The notes below the pieces were generated by a model. The model saw only the letters and a list, made by a program, of their open reading frames with translations. It was not told the DNA's origin and made no database searches. Positions 17,912-24,930 of a stretch of DNA of 64,000 bases are shown one piece after another (the stretch's first letter is position 1; each line of letters starts with the position of its first letter). Position numbers and translations under genes: made by a program. This DNA comes from an uncultured Eubacteriales bacterium. Its GTDB lineage: Bacteria > Bacillota > Clostridia > Peptostreptococcales > Anaerovoracaceae. The DNA is taken from NCBI GenBank assembly GCA_902779185.1, contig CACZAM010000001.1, positions 100,927 through 164,926 on the forward strand, given 5' to 3'.

Positions 17912-18115
17912 ATGTACGATGAGGTCTGGGCGGTAGATGCAAAGCGAGTAGAGGATTTTTTCATGGAGAATCCCGGCGATGTCACTGTAATTTCCATGCC
18001 TGACAGAAAGCTGGGGTCTATGACCATGCCCCAGACGCGCATAGTGATCAGAGGAGAAAACGCGGATGAGCTTTACCGCCGTTTTTATCTCAGCTTCATG
18101 ACCGCAGGAGGGTAA
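17912..18115 (+). CDS. 67-residue protein ending in Gly-Gly, unknown
   Basis: A small soluble protein with no cysteine and no signal or membrane segment, ending in Thr-Ala-Gly-Gly. A basic-aromatic stretch (DELYRRFYLSF) precedes the C-terminus. AAAGGTCGGAG precedes the ATG at a relaxed distance. It is the last gene of the AOR1 unit, 23 bases after the ThiS/MoaD-like gene and just before a bidirectional terminator. The di-glycine end next to a genuine Gly-Gly sulfur carrier may be coincidence or a second modifier-like tail; the body does not obviously match the beta-grasp pattern. Function unknown. Confidence 0.65.
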   Translation: MYDEVWAVDAKRVEDFFMENPGDVTVISMPDRKLGSMTMPQTRIVIRGENADELYRRFYLSFMTAGG

Positions 18116-18132
18116 ACTGAAACAATAATAAA

Positions 18133-18163
18133 ACAGACCGGGAGGATGTCCCGGCCTGTTTTT
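18133..18163. terminator. Bidirectional terminator between converging operons
   Basis: ACAGACCGGGA (18133-18143) pairs with TCCCGGCCTGT (18149-18159) with one mismatch, followed by five T on the plus strand. On the minus strand the same hairpin runs into TTTTATTATT. It separates the AOR1 unit from the minus-strand NADH-dehydrogenase-like genes. Confidence 0.8.
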
Positions 18164-18192
18164 GTTGGGTGTATTCTTGCTGTAGATAGAAT

Positions 18193-18948
18193 TTACTCAA
18201 GAGCTTCGTAACCGAATGTGCTCGCCATGACGCGGGCCATTCTCTCCTTGCGGCAGTTATCGCAGAGACAGTCGGCTTCGTTGCCGCTTCTCTTCGCAGC
18301 TTCAGCGATCTGCTCAGGAGTTCCGATTACCTCACCGCAGCGCTCGCAGAGTACAAGATCAAATGTCTTGCCCCATATCGTACGCGTATTGAGATCTTCC
18401 GTCATTTCGATGGCGTTGGTAGGGCATACCTTTGCGCAGGCTCCGCATCCTATGCACACACTGCTCGGATCTCCGTAAGGAGTGGATATGGCTTTTGTGA
18501 TCCCTCTGTTGACCGTGGATATTGCTCCGACTGAGAGAGATCCGCAGACCTTTGCGCAAAGTCCGCACATGACGCATTTTTCACCGTCTACCCTGAGGAA
18601 ACGGTCGATCTCAGGCACCTTGTAGTATTTGCACATTCTGGCGATCTCAGGGCTTTCAGGAGCCCGCTTCGCAAGAAGTGTAAGTATCATCGCGCGCTCG
18701 CGCTTTATGCGCTCGCTGTTCGTCTCGACTTCTATCTCGCTGTTTACCGGATAGACACAGGATACAACGACACTTTTTCTGCCTCTGTCCGTGATCTCAA
18801 CGATGCAAAGACGGCAGGCGCCCATGCCTTCTTCCATTGAATCATGCTGGCAGAGGGTAGGGATGGTTATACCGTTGCGGCGCGCTATGTTAAGCAGGAA
18901 TTCACCTTTTTCGCAGGTACATTCCTTACCGTCGATTTTAATGATCAT
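18193..18948 (-). CDS. NuoG/HoxU-like Fe-S subunit, [2Fe-2S] plus two [4Fe-4S]
   Basis: A 251-residue electron-transfer subunit. Residues 1-75 form a plant-type [2Fe-2S] domain with cysteines at TLCQH, GACRLC and SCVYP. The usual His-Cys [4Fe-4S] motif of NuoG is absent (only one cysteine, ARMCKYY). Two [4Fe-4S] motifs follow (CVMCGLCAKVC near 126 and CIGCGACAKVCP near 167). The C-terminus adds two CxxC pairs (CERCG and CDNC, near 202-233) that look like a zinc ribbon or rubredoxin-like knuckle. There is no hydrogenase H-cluster domain. The start overlaps the NuoF-like stop by one base. With the NuoE- and NuoF-like subunits it forms an NADH-linked electron module, here most likely serving AOR2. 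Confidence 0.88.
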   Translation of the reverse strand: MIIKIDGKECTCEKGEFLLNIARRNGITIPTLCQHDSMEEGMGACRLCIVEITDRGRKSVVVSCVYPVNSEIEVETNSERIKRERAMILTLLAKRAPESPEIARMCKYYKVPEIDRFLRVDGEKCVMCGLCAKVCGSLSVGAISTVNRGITKAISTPYGDPSSVCIGCGACAKVCPTNAIEMTEDLNTRTIWGKTFDLVLCERCGEVIGTPEQIAEAAKRSGNEADCLCDNCRKERMARVMASTFGYEALE

Positions 18949-20738
18949 TACGCCTGCCTCCCTTCTGTAAGAACCGCGTCGAACCTGCAGGTCTCACGGC
19001 AGCTTCCGCATGCGATACACTTACTGACATCAATGCTGTGAGGCTGCTTTACCGATCCTGAAATGGCACCGGCAGGGCAGGCCCTCGCGCATGATGTGCA
19101 TCCTCTGCATTTTTCAGGATCGATCCTGAATGTCGTAAGAGCCTTGCAGACGCCTGCAGGGCATCTGTGCTCAAGGATATGAGCTTCATACTCATCCCTG
19201 AAGTACTTGAGTGTTGTGAGCACCGGGTTAGGCGCGGATTTTCCGAGAGCGCAGAGCGAGCAGTCTATCATCGTCTCGCCCAGAGCCTCGAGAAGATCGA
19301 GATCCTCCATCTTGCCGCGGCCTTCGCATATATCTGTAAGGATCGCAAGCATCTGTTTGAGACCTTCACGGCATGGAGTGCATTTTCCGCAGGATTCACC
19401 GCAGAGGAAGTTGACGTAGTATCTTGCAACGTCTACCATGCAGCTGCGGTCGTCCATTACGATCATGCCGCCGGATCCCATCATTGCTCCGTATTCCTTC
19501 AGAGTATCGAAATCGACAGGAAGGTCGAGCATGCTTTCAGGGATGCATCCGCCCGAAGGTCCTCCGGTCTGGACAGCCTTGAAAGGCCTGTCGCCCTTGA
19601 TGCCTCCGCCTATGTCGAATATGAGCTCGCGGAGAGTGGTTCCCATCGGAACTTCTACAAGGCCCGTTCTTTTTACCTTTCCTACAAGGGCAAATACCTT
19701 TGTTCCCTTGCTCTTTTCGGTGCCTACAGATGCATATGATGCGCCGCCGTGACTGATGATGTAAGGAACGTTGGCAAGGGTCTCAACGTTGTTGAGTACG
19801 GTAGGCTGGTTCCAGAGACCTCTCTGCACGGAGCGGATATACTTCGCGCGCGGTTCTCCCACCTTGCCCTCGACCGACTGCATCAGCGCGGTCGATTCGC
19901 CGCAGACGAAAGCGCCGCCGCCTCGTACCACTTCGAGGTGAAGCTTTCTGCCTGATCCGCAGATATCGTCACCGATGAAACCTGCAGCTTCGGCATCTGC
20001 GAGAGCCTTGCGGATATTTTTTACTGCCAGATTATACTCGTCACGGATGTACAGGTAACCCTGCTCAGATCCTATGGCCAGCGCGCAGATCGCGAGTCCT
20101 TCGATGACGCTGTGCGGGTCGCCCTCAAGTATGGATCTGTCCATGAACGCGCCCGGGTCGCCCTCGTCACCGTTGCAGGCTACATATTTAGGGAAGTTGT
20201 CGTATCCGAGCGCAGTGCGCCATTTGCGTCCGGTAGGGAAGCCGGCGCCTCCGCGTCCTCTGAGGCCGGATGCGTCTATCTCATCGATTATTTCCTCAGG
20301 TGTCATGCCAAGAGCCTTTTTAAGAGCTTCATATCCGCCTGAAGCGATATAGTCTTCTATGTGGGCAGGTGAGATCTTTCCGATGTTGCGGAGAGCGATC
20401 TTCATCTGCGGAGCATAGAACGGATTCTCATCCTGGCTTCTGACATATTCGCCTTGGTCATTTTTATATAGCAGCTTTTCTATCAGTTCTCCGTTAATAA
20501 TAGTCTTTTCGAGTATGTCCTTTACGTCGGACACCTTGACATGATAGTAGGAGATCTCATCAGGAAGGATGGTGACGAGAGGGCCGTTTTCACAGAAGCC
20601 GTTGCATCCCGTGCGCTTGATGTCGCACTCTACTTTGATGCCGTCAGCTCCGGCCGTCAGCCTTTCGAATTCTTCCGCGACTTTGGCGCTGCCGTTTGCC
20701 AGACAGCCTGTGCCGCAGCATATACGAATGGTCTTCAT
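18948..20738 (-). CDS. NuoF/HydB-like NADH-binding flavoprotein subunit
   Basis: A 596-residue subunit with three parts. Residues 1-100 hold a thioredoxin-like [2Fe-2S] domain (CCGTGC near 8, GCNGFC near 44). Residues 130-460 hold the NADH/FMN domain with GLRGRGGAGFPTGRKWR, CNGDEGDPGAFMDR and a Fe-S motif SCGKCTPCREG near 445. The C-terminus has two [4Fe-4S] motifs (CRGCTSCARACP and CIACGSCRETC). This is the architecture of electron-bifurcating hydrogenase HydB and of Nuo-like partners of tungsten AORs. It transfers electrons between NAD(H) and Fe-S proteins. AAGGAGG lies upstream; the NuoE-like gene ends three bases before it. Confidence 0.93.
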   Translation of the reverse strand: MKTIRICCGTGCLANGSAKVAEEFERLTAGADGIKVECDIKRTGCNGFCENGPLVTILPDEISYYHVKVSDVKDILEKTIINGELIEKLLYKNDQGEYVRSQDENPFYAPQMKIALRNIGKISPAHIEDYIASGGYEALKKALGMTPEEIIDEIDASGLRGRGGAGFPTGRKWRTALGYDNFPKYVACNGDEGDPGAFMDRSILEGDPHSVIEGLAICALAIGSEQGYLYIRDEYNLAVKNIRKALADAEAAGFIGDDICGSGRKLHLEVVRGGGAFVCGESTALMQSVEGKVGEPRAKYIRSVQRGLWNQPTVLNNVETLANVPYIISHGGASYASVGTEKSKGTKVFALVGKVKRTGLVEVPMGTTLRELIFDIGGGIKGDRPFKAVQTGGPSGGCIPESMLDLPVDFDTLKEYGAMMGSGGMIVMDDRSCMVDVARYYVNFLCGESCGKCTPCREGLKQMLAILTDICEGRGKMEDLDLLEALGETMIDCSLCALGKSAPNPVLTTLKYFRDEYEAHILEHRCPAGVCKALTTFRIDPEKCRGCTSCARACPAGAISGSVKQPHSIDVSKCIACGSCRETCRFDAVLTEGRQA

Positions 20739-20741
20739 ATT

Positions 20742-21209
20742 CTAGCCCTCCTTCCTGTAAGAATCGATAACGCCCGGAAGTTTTTCCATTGTCATCTTGC
20801 CGTAGTAAGTGTCGTCTACGACCATGACAGGAGCCAGGGCGCACGAGCCGAGGCAGTTTACGAGCTCAAGGCTGAAGAGACCGTCTTCTGTAGTTTCGCC
20901 GTCGGCAATGCCAAGGACGCGGGTGACTCCTTCAACGAGGGTCATGGAGCCGCGGATATGGCAGGCAGTACCGTCGCAAAGCTTGATTATATGCTTCCCC
21001 TTAGGCTTGAGCGAAAGTGCCTTATAGAAGGTCGCCATTGAATAGAGAGAGGAGAGAGGCACGCTCAGATAATCTGCCAGAGCCTCGAGTCCCTCCCTCG
21101 GTATATACTGGAATTCATGCTGCAGATCCTGCATGATCGCCAGGCTGTAGTGCTGGTCGGCCGGATAGTTCTGCAGTATTTCATTTATTCTATCTGTATC
21201 AACAGGCAA
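20742..21209 (-). CDS. NuoE/HydC-like [2Fe-2S] subunit
   Basis: A thioredoxin-fold subunit with cysteines in CDGTACH and, about 37 residues on, CLGSCALAP, the [2Fe-2S] ligands of the NuoE family. It delivers electrons to or from the flavoprotein encoded next. The start is uncertain: the frame has only TTG candidates. TTG 21209 gives 155 residues beginning at the family's usual position; TTG 21260 would overlap moaD by 29 bases and has no ribosome site. AAAGG lies 13 bases before 21209, which is weak, so translation may be coupled to moaD. Confidence 0.88.
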   Translation of the reverse strand: MPVDTDRINEILQNYPADQHYSLAIMQDLQHEFQYIPREGLEALADYLSVPLSSLYSMATFYKALSLKPKGKHIIKLCDGTACHIRGSMTLVEGVTRVLGIADGETTEDGLFSLELVNCLGSCALAPVMVVDDTYYGKMTMEKLPGVIDSYRKEG

Positions 21210-21231
21210 TTCTTTATACCAGCCTTTCTGT

Positions 21232-21516
21232 TTAACCCCCTGCAACGACAGGGAATACAAGTACGGTATCGGTATCTTTAAGAGGAGCGTCCGGACCGCC
21301 TATGAAATCGATGCGGCGTCCGTTGACCATGACAATGGAACGGTCGCTTATGCTGCTGCCGTCGGGAGAAAGAAGTTCAGTGCGGAATTTCTCACCGAAC
21401 CTGTCAGCTATCTGGTGGCAGAGTTCTATGACCGTATCTGCTTTTCCGGGCCATTCCATCTCCTTGCATCCGGCAAATCCCGGATCACGGTAGTATGCGA
21501 AGAATTTTACTGTCAT
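21232..21516 (-). CDS. MoaD-like sulfur-carrier protein of the AOR2 operon
   Basis: A 94-residue ubiquitin-like protein ending in Val-Ala-Gly-Gly, with the KFFAYYRD first strand, IELCHQIADRFG helix, SIVMVNGRRI and LKDTDTVLVFP strands. The ATG at 21516 follows AGGGAGG at six bases; a longer frame reaching 21591 runs through an RNA hairpin and is rejected. MoaD supplies the dithiolene sulfur of molybdopterin after activation by a MoeB/ThiF-type enzyme. Its position between AOR2 and the NuoE-like gene is a pattern seen in AOR operons. No MoaE partner is visible in the window. Confidence 0.85.
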   Translation of the reverse strand: MTVKFFAYYRDPGFAGCKEMEWPGKADTVIELCHQIADRFGEKFRTELLSPDGSSISDRSIVMVNGRRIDFIGGPDAPLKDTDTVLVFPVVAGG

Positions 21517-21544
21517 GCTGCGCCTCCCTTGATAATGCACCAAA

Positions 21545-21572
21545 TCCGGAAGCGGCATGTGCCGCCTCCGGA
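21545..21572 (-). other. Long RNA hairpin between AOR2 and moaD
   Basis: The arms are 13 bases (21545-21557 and 21560-21572) around a two-base centre. On the plus strand one pair is an A-C mismatch; in the minus-strand transcript the same position is a permitted G-U pair, so the helix is continuous only in the mRNA of these genes. No T-run follows, so it is more likely a processing or stability element than a terminator. Confidence 0.6.
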
Positions 21573-21606
21573 CCGACAGATGATTTATCACATAATATCA
21601 AAGTAA

Positions 21607-23415
21607 TTAATTCAGGCCAAGCTCTGCATCCTTCTCAGGAGTAGGGATTCCTTCAGCATCCCAGCCGCGGACTGCATAGTACTCTTTGAGCATCGTATGG
21701 AGCTCGTTGACCTTGCCCTTGGCAGGTCCGGTCTTGAGTTCCTCTCTCAGCAGACGAGGAGGGAGTGTATCCTTCTCGATGCCTGCTACGATGTTGAACT
21801 TTTTCTCGAGGTTCCAGATGCGCTCGCCCTTCAGCAGGATGTCTTCATCAGACTCATCGTCCCAGCCGCATGCTTCTCTCAGCATGCCGGCGATCTCAGG
21901 GAGTCCCTGTCCGAATGTTGTGAACAGGCAGATACCGGAGGAGTCGCAGAGTGCTGTCAGATCCTGGAATACCTTGAGCAGCGCTGCCTTGCCTTCAGTA
22001 ACAAGCGGATCCATCGCTACAGGGATACCGAGGACCTCAGGGGAGATCATGTATCCTCTTACGTGGCAGCCGCCTCTGTTGGATGTAGCATAGTTGAGAC
22101 CGATACCCTGGATCGCACGTCCGTCATAAGCAGGCATCTCCTGCTTCTTTACGGACATCGAGAGTTCAGGGTGGCCGTACTTTTCAGCCATGCGGTAGGA
22201 ACCAAGTCCCAATACCTTTCCGAAACCTTCACCCTTGCATGTCATCTCTGTTGCGTCGACCATTGCCTGGGCGTCACCGAATCTGAGAGGGAAGCCGATT
22301 TCTTCTTCTTTGATGCAGCCCATCTCGAAGAGCTCCATCGCGCAGGCGATTGTTGTGCCCATCGTGATAGGGTCGAGGCCGTACTGATTGCAGAGGAAGT
22401 TGGCCTTGCAGACAGCTCCGAGATCATCTACTCCGCAGTCGGATCCGAACGACCAGCCGGCCTCATACTCAGGGCCTTCGCCTCTTGACTTGAATGCGCC
22501 TTCAGCGATGTCTACTATTCTGCCGCAGCCGATGGAGCAGCCGAAGCAGCCCTTGTTGCGGATCAGGTGCTTAGCAGCGAGAGTCTCGCCGGAGATATCG
22601 TCTGCCTGAGGGAAGAGGGCTCCATCACGTCCGTTGTTGACAGGAAGTCCGCCTACGCCATTGACGATGTTTACGAGTATCATTGTTCCGAGCTGTCCGA
22701 GTCCGGCGCCTGTTACTGGGTGAGCTGCGAGTGTTGCTCTTGCGTCTGCGCATTCCTTGAAGAAGGCGTCAGGATGAGCTACCTTTACGGATTTTGTTCC
22801 CTTTACTGCGATGGCCTTGAGCTTCTTGGAGCCCATTACAGCGCCTGTACCGCCTCTTCCGGCAGCGCGGTGCTTATCGTTCATGATGCCGGCAAAGAGA
22901 ACGCCTTCCTCAGCAGCCTTGGAGATAGTAGCTACCCTGAAGTTCTCGCCGCACTCGGCATAGAGAGCGTCAGTAGCTTCGAATACATCCGAGCCCCAGA
23001 TAGCCGAAGCGTCCCTCAGTTCAACGATGTCATCGTTGATGTAAAGATACACAGGCTTTTCGGAAATACCTTCGAATATGATGCCGTCATATCCGGCATA
23101 CTTGAGCTCAGGAGCAAAGTGTCCGCCTGAGTTGGAAGCTTCGATGGTTCCGGTGAGAGGGGATTTGCATACTACATTATAGCGTCCGCCCGAAGTAGCA
23201 AATGTACCTGTCAGAGGGCCTGTCATGAAGATGAGATTGTTGCCCGGTCCGAACACATCGCACTTAGGATCGCACTCATCGCAGAAATACTTGGTTCCCA
23301 GACCTCTTGCGCCTACGAAATCATGTGCGCTTTTCTCATTGAGAGGCTCTTTTGTGATTTTTCCGCTTTCAAGATTTACGCGGAGGATCTTTCCGACATA
23401 TCCGTTATTCATCAT
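21607..23415 (-). CDS. Tungsten-type aldehyde:ferredoxin oxidoreductase, AOR2
   Basis: A 602-residue AOR, the usual length. The pterin-binding N-domain (SGGRYNVVCKSPLTG near 78) is followed by the [4Fe-4S] motif CFGCSIGCGR near 285 and the CDSSGIC element near 490, which provides the conserved Asp and the fourth cysteine. ATG 23415 overlaps the ferredoxin stop by one base; a second ATG at 23412 is better spaced (seven bases) from AGGAGG. It oxidises aldehydes to acids. Its operon partners (four-cluster ferredoxin, MoaD and NuoEFG-like proteins) indicate that electrons pass to NAD and possibly ferredoxin rather than to a free ferredoxin alone. Confidence 0.94.
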   Translation of the reverse strand: MMNNGYVGKILRVNLESGKITKEPLNEKSAHDFVGARGLGTKYFCDECDPKCDVFGPGNNLIFMTGPLTGTFATSGGRYNVVCKSPLTGTIEASNSGGHFAPELKYAGYDGIIFEGISEKPVYLYINDDIVELRDASAIWGSDVFEATDALYAECGENFRVATISKAAEEGVLFAGIMNDKHRAAGRGGTGAVMGSKKLKAIAVKGTKSVKVAHPDAFFKECADARATLAAHPVTGAGLGQLGTMILVNIVNGVGGLPVNNGRDGALFPQADDISGETLAAKHLIRNKGCFGCSIGCGRIVDIAEGAFKSRGEGPEYEAGWSFGSDCGVDDLGAVCKANFLCNQYGLDPITMGTTIACAMELFEMGCIKEEEIGFPLRFGDAQAMVDATEMTCKGEGFGKVLGLGSYRMAEKYGHPELSMSVKKQEMPAYDGRAIQGIGLNYATSNRGGCHVRGYMISPEVLGIPVAMDPLVTEGKAALLKVFQDLTALCDSSGICLFTTFGQGLPEIAGMLREACGWDDESDEDILLKGERIWNLEKKFNIVAGIEKDTLPPRLLREELKTGPAKGKVNELHTMLKEYYAVRGWDAEGIPTPEKDAELGLN

Positions 23416-23885
23416 TACGCCTCCTCTCCGATAAGATCTCTGTACTGCGCGCTCACTGCAGCCCTCTTGTCGTGGATAGCATCAGTATCGACGAATTCAA
23501 GAGCGTGGCCAGGGCAGAACTTTACGCACTTAGGGTCGCCGTCGCAGAGGTCACACTTAAATACCTTTTTAAGAGAAGGATGATACGAGATGTTGCCGAG
23601 AGGGCAAGCGTTCTCGCACATCTTGCAGCCGATGCACTTGCTGTAATTGATGACAACAGCGTTATGCTCGTTGCGTGTGATGGCTTTTACAGGACATACC
23701 TTCATGCATGAAGGCTCTTCACACTGAAGGCACATCATTGGAATAGCTACAGCAGCCTTCTCGTACTCAAACACATGGACATTGGCGTACTTCGGATTGA
23801 ACTCACCGTAGTGGCCGAATGAACACGCAAGTTCGCATGTACGGCAGCCGATGCACTTTTCCGGCTTGATCACTAACTGTTTCAT
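23415..23885 (-). CDS. Four-cluster ferredoxin subunit (AorA/HycB-like)
   Basis: From ATG 23885 the product has 156 residues with four cysteine groups: CIGCRTCELAC (near 11), CLQCEEPSCMKVC (near 51), CIGCKMCENAC (near 81) and CDLCDGDPKCVKFC (near 106). This is the arrangement of polyferredoxin subunits such as HycB, DmsB and AOR small subunits. It precedes AOR2 with a one-base overlap and probably forms its electron wire. The start is unusual: the only strong ribosome site (AGGGGGTGA, 23912-23920) is about 26 bases from this ATG, with a small hairpin between; an in-frame TTG at 23903 would give six more residues. Confidence 0.88.
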   Translation of the reverse strand: MKQLVIKPEKCIGCRTCELACSFGHYGEFNPKYANVHVFEYEKAAVAIPMMCLQCEEPSCMKVCPVKAITRNEHNAVVINYSKCIGCKMCENACPLGNISYHPSLKKVFKCDLCDGDPKCVKFCPGHALEFVDTDAIHDKRAAVSAQYRDLIGEEA

Positions 23886-23893
23886 AATATCGC

Positions 23894-23910
23894 GGGCATG
23901 CAAAATGCCC
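23894..23910 (-). other. Hairpin between ribosome site and start codon
   Basis: GGGCAT and ATGCCC form a perfect six-base stem with loop TTTGC in the transcript, immediately after AGGGGGTGA (23912-23920) and eight bases before ATG 23885. Folding would shorten the effective spacer from about 29 to about 12 bases; the alternative TTG start lies in the loop. Confidence 0.45.
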
Positions 23911-23943
23911 TTCACCCCCTTATAAACACATTTATAAAGAAAC

Positions 23944-23992
23944 AATATCTACGAAATAATTCTAATATAAAGATATTCCTCAAAATAATATC
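23944..23992. promoter_or_regulatory. Candidate regulatory region between AOR2 operon and lysR gene
   Basis: The 163-base divergent gap contains AATATC (23944-23949), GATATT (23972-23977) and AATATC again (23987-23992), alternating inverted repeats in AT-rich DNA. LysR-type regulators typically bind such sites between their own gene and a divergent target. No clear -35/-10 pair stands out for either direction. Confidence 0.35.
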
Positions 23993-24048
23993 GGAGAGAG
24001 GGTTCCATATTGCTTTTTGGAATAAGCAGAGATTATAATTCAGGCATC

Positions 24049-24930
24049 ATGAACATACAGAATCTGAAATACTTCGCAATAGTAGCCAAGCTGGAGAATG
24101 TTTCGAGGGCTGCAGAACTGATGCATACCTCACAGTCTTCGATATCCAAGAACATTTTTACGCTTGAAGAAGAGCTGGGAACAAAGCTTTTTGACAGACA
24201 CGGCAAAAAACTGGTGCTTAACGATGCCGGAAAGCGGTTTCTTCAGAGCTGTGACCGGATCCTTCAGGAGACGGAGACGGTCACAAAGGATCTAAGACAT
24301 ATGTCGACCGGAGACGACAATCTTATAAGGATATGTGCTGAAGGACTGGATCCGCACCTGTTCACATTCATGTCAATATTTAAGGTGTCTTATCCTGAAG
24401 TGGAATATGCGGTAGACTCGATTCCGGACGGAGACGAGCTTCCGGATATCAACAAATATGACCTGATCATCTATCCTGATGAATTGAAGTACAGGAAGTT
24501 CAAGGGAATAGATTTTTATACTGAAAAATATCTGTTTGCCGTCAGAAATGACAATCCGCTGTCAGAGAGGGTGTCCATGCCGGTAAAGATGATGAACGGA
24601 CTGCCTATGGTGTTTCTGAACCATAAGCTTGCGTACGAGTATCCTTACCATGTGTGCCTGGCGCAGACAGTTAAGATGAGCTCAGTCAACTTTGTGGATT
24701 CAAGGGACCTGCACAGGCAGATGATATCCAACGGCATTGCCTGCGGATTTGTTCCGGAAGGAAGCGCTGAAATATACCGCAACGACAGCAGGATCAAACT
24801 GCTCCACCTGACAGACGACAGGTTCACGAGGCAGATGAAGGCCTGCTTCAAAAGAGAAAAGCACCTCTCCGTTCTGGGAGGTGCCTTCAGAAAATCCATG
24901 ATCGACTATTTCAATCTGAAAAGTGAATGA
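24049..24930 (+). CDS. LysR-family transcriptional regulator
   Basis: From ATG 24049 the product has 293 residues; the 13 extra codons upstream do not match the family start. The N-terminal winged helix-turn-helix (about residues 1-60, MNIQNLKYF..., SRAAELMHTSQSSISK) is typical of LysR, followed by a substrate-sensing domain from about 90. Divergent transcription from the AOR2 operon suggests that it controls aldehyde-oxidation genes in response to a small molecule. Its 3' end overlaps the converging ThiF-like gene by 20 bases. The ribosome site is weak. Confidence 0.9.
   Translation: MNIQNLKYFAIVAKLENVSRAAELMHTSQSSISKNIFTLEEELGTKLFDRHGKKLVLNDAGKRFLQSCDRILQETETVTKDLRHMSTGDDNLIRICAEGLDPHLFTFMSIFKVSYPEVEYAVDSIPDGDELPDINKYDLIIYPDELKYRKFKGIDFYTEKYLFAVRNDNPLSERVSMPVKMMNGLPMVFLNHKLAYEYPYHVCLAQTVKMSSVNFVDSRDLHRQMISNGIACGFVPEGSAEIYRNDSRIKLLHLTDDRFTRQMKACFKREKHLSVLGGAFRKSMIDYFNLKSE

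Noticed and set aside
19167-19739. Plus-strand open frame inside the NuoF-like gene
   Set aside because: The opposite strand encodes unmistakable NADH-binding motifs; the shadow has no recognisable features.
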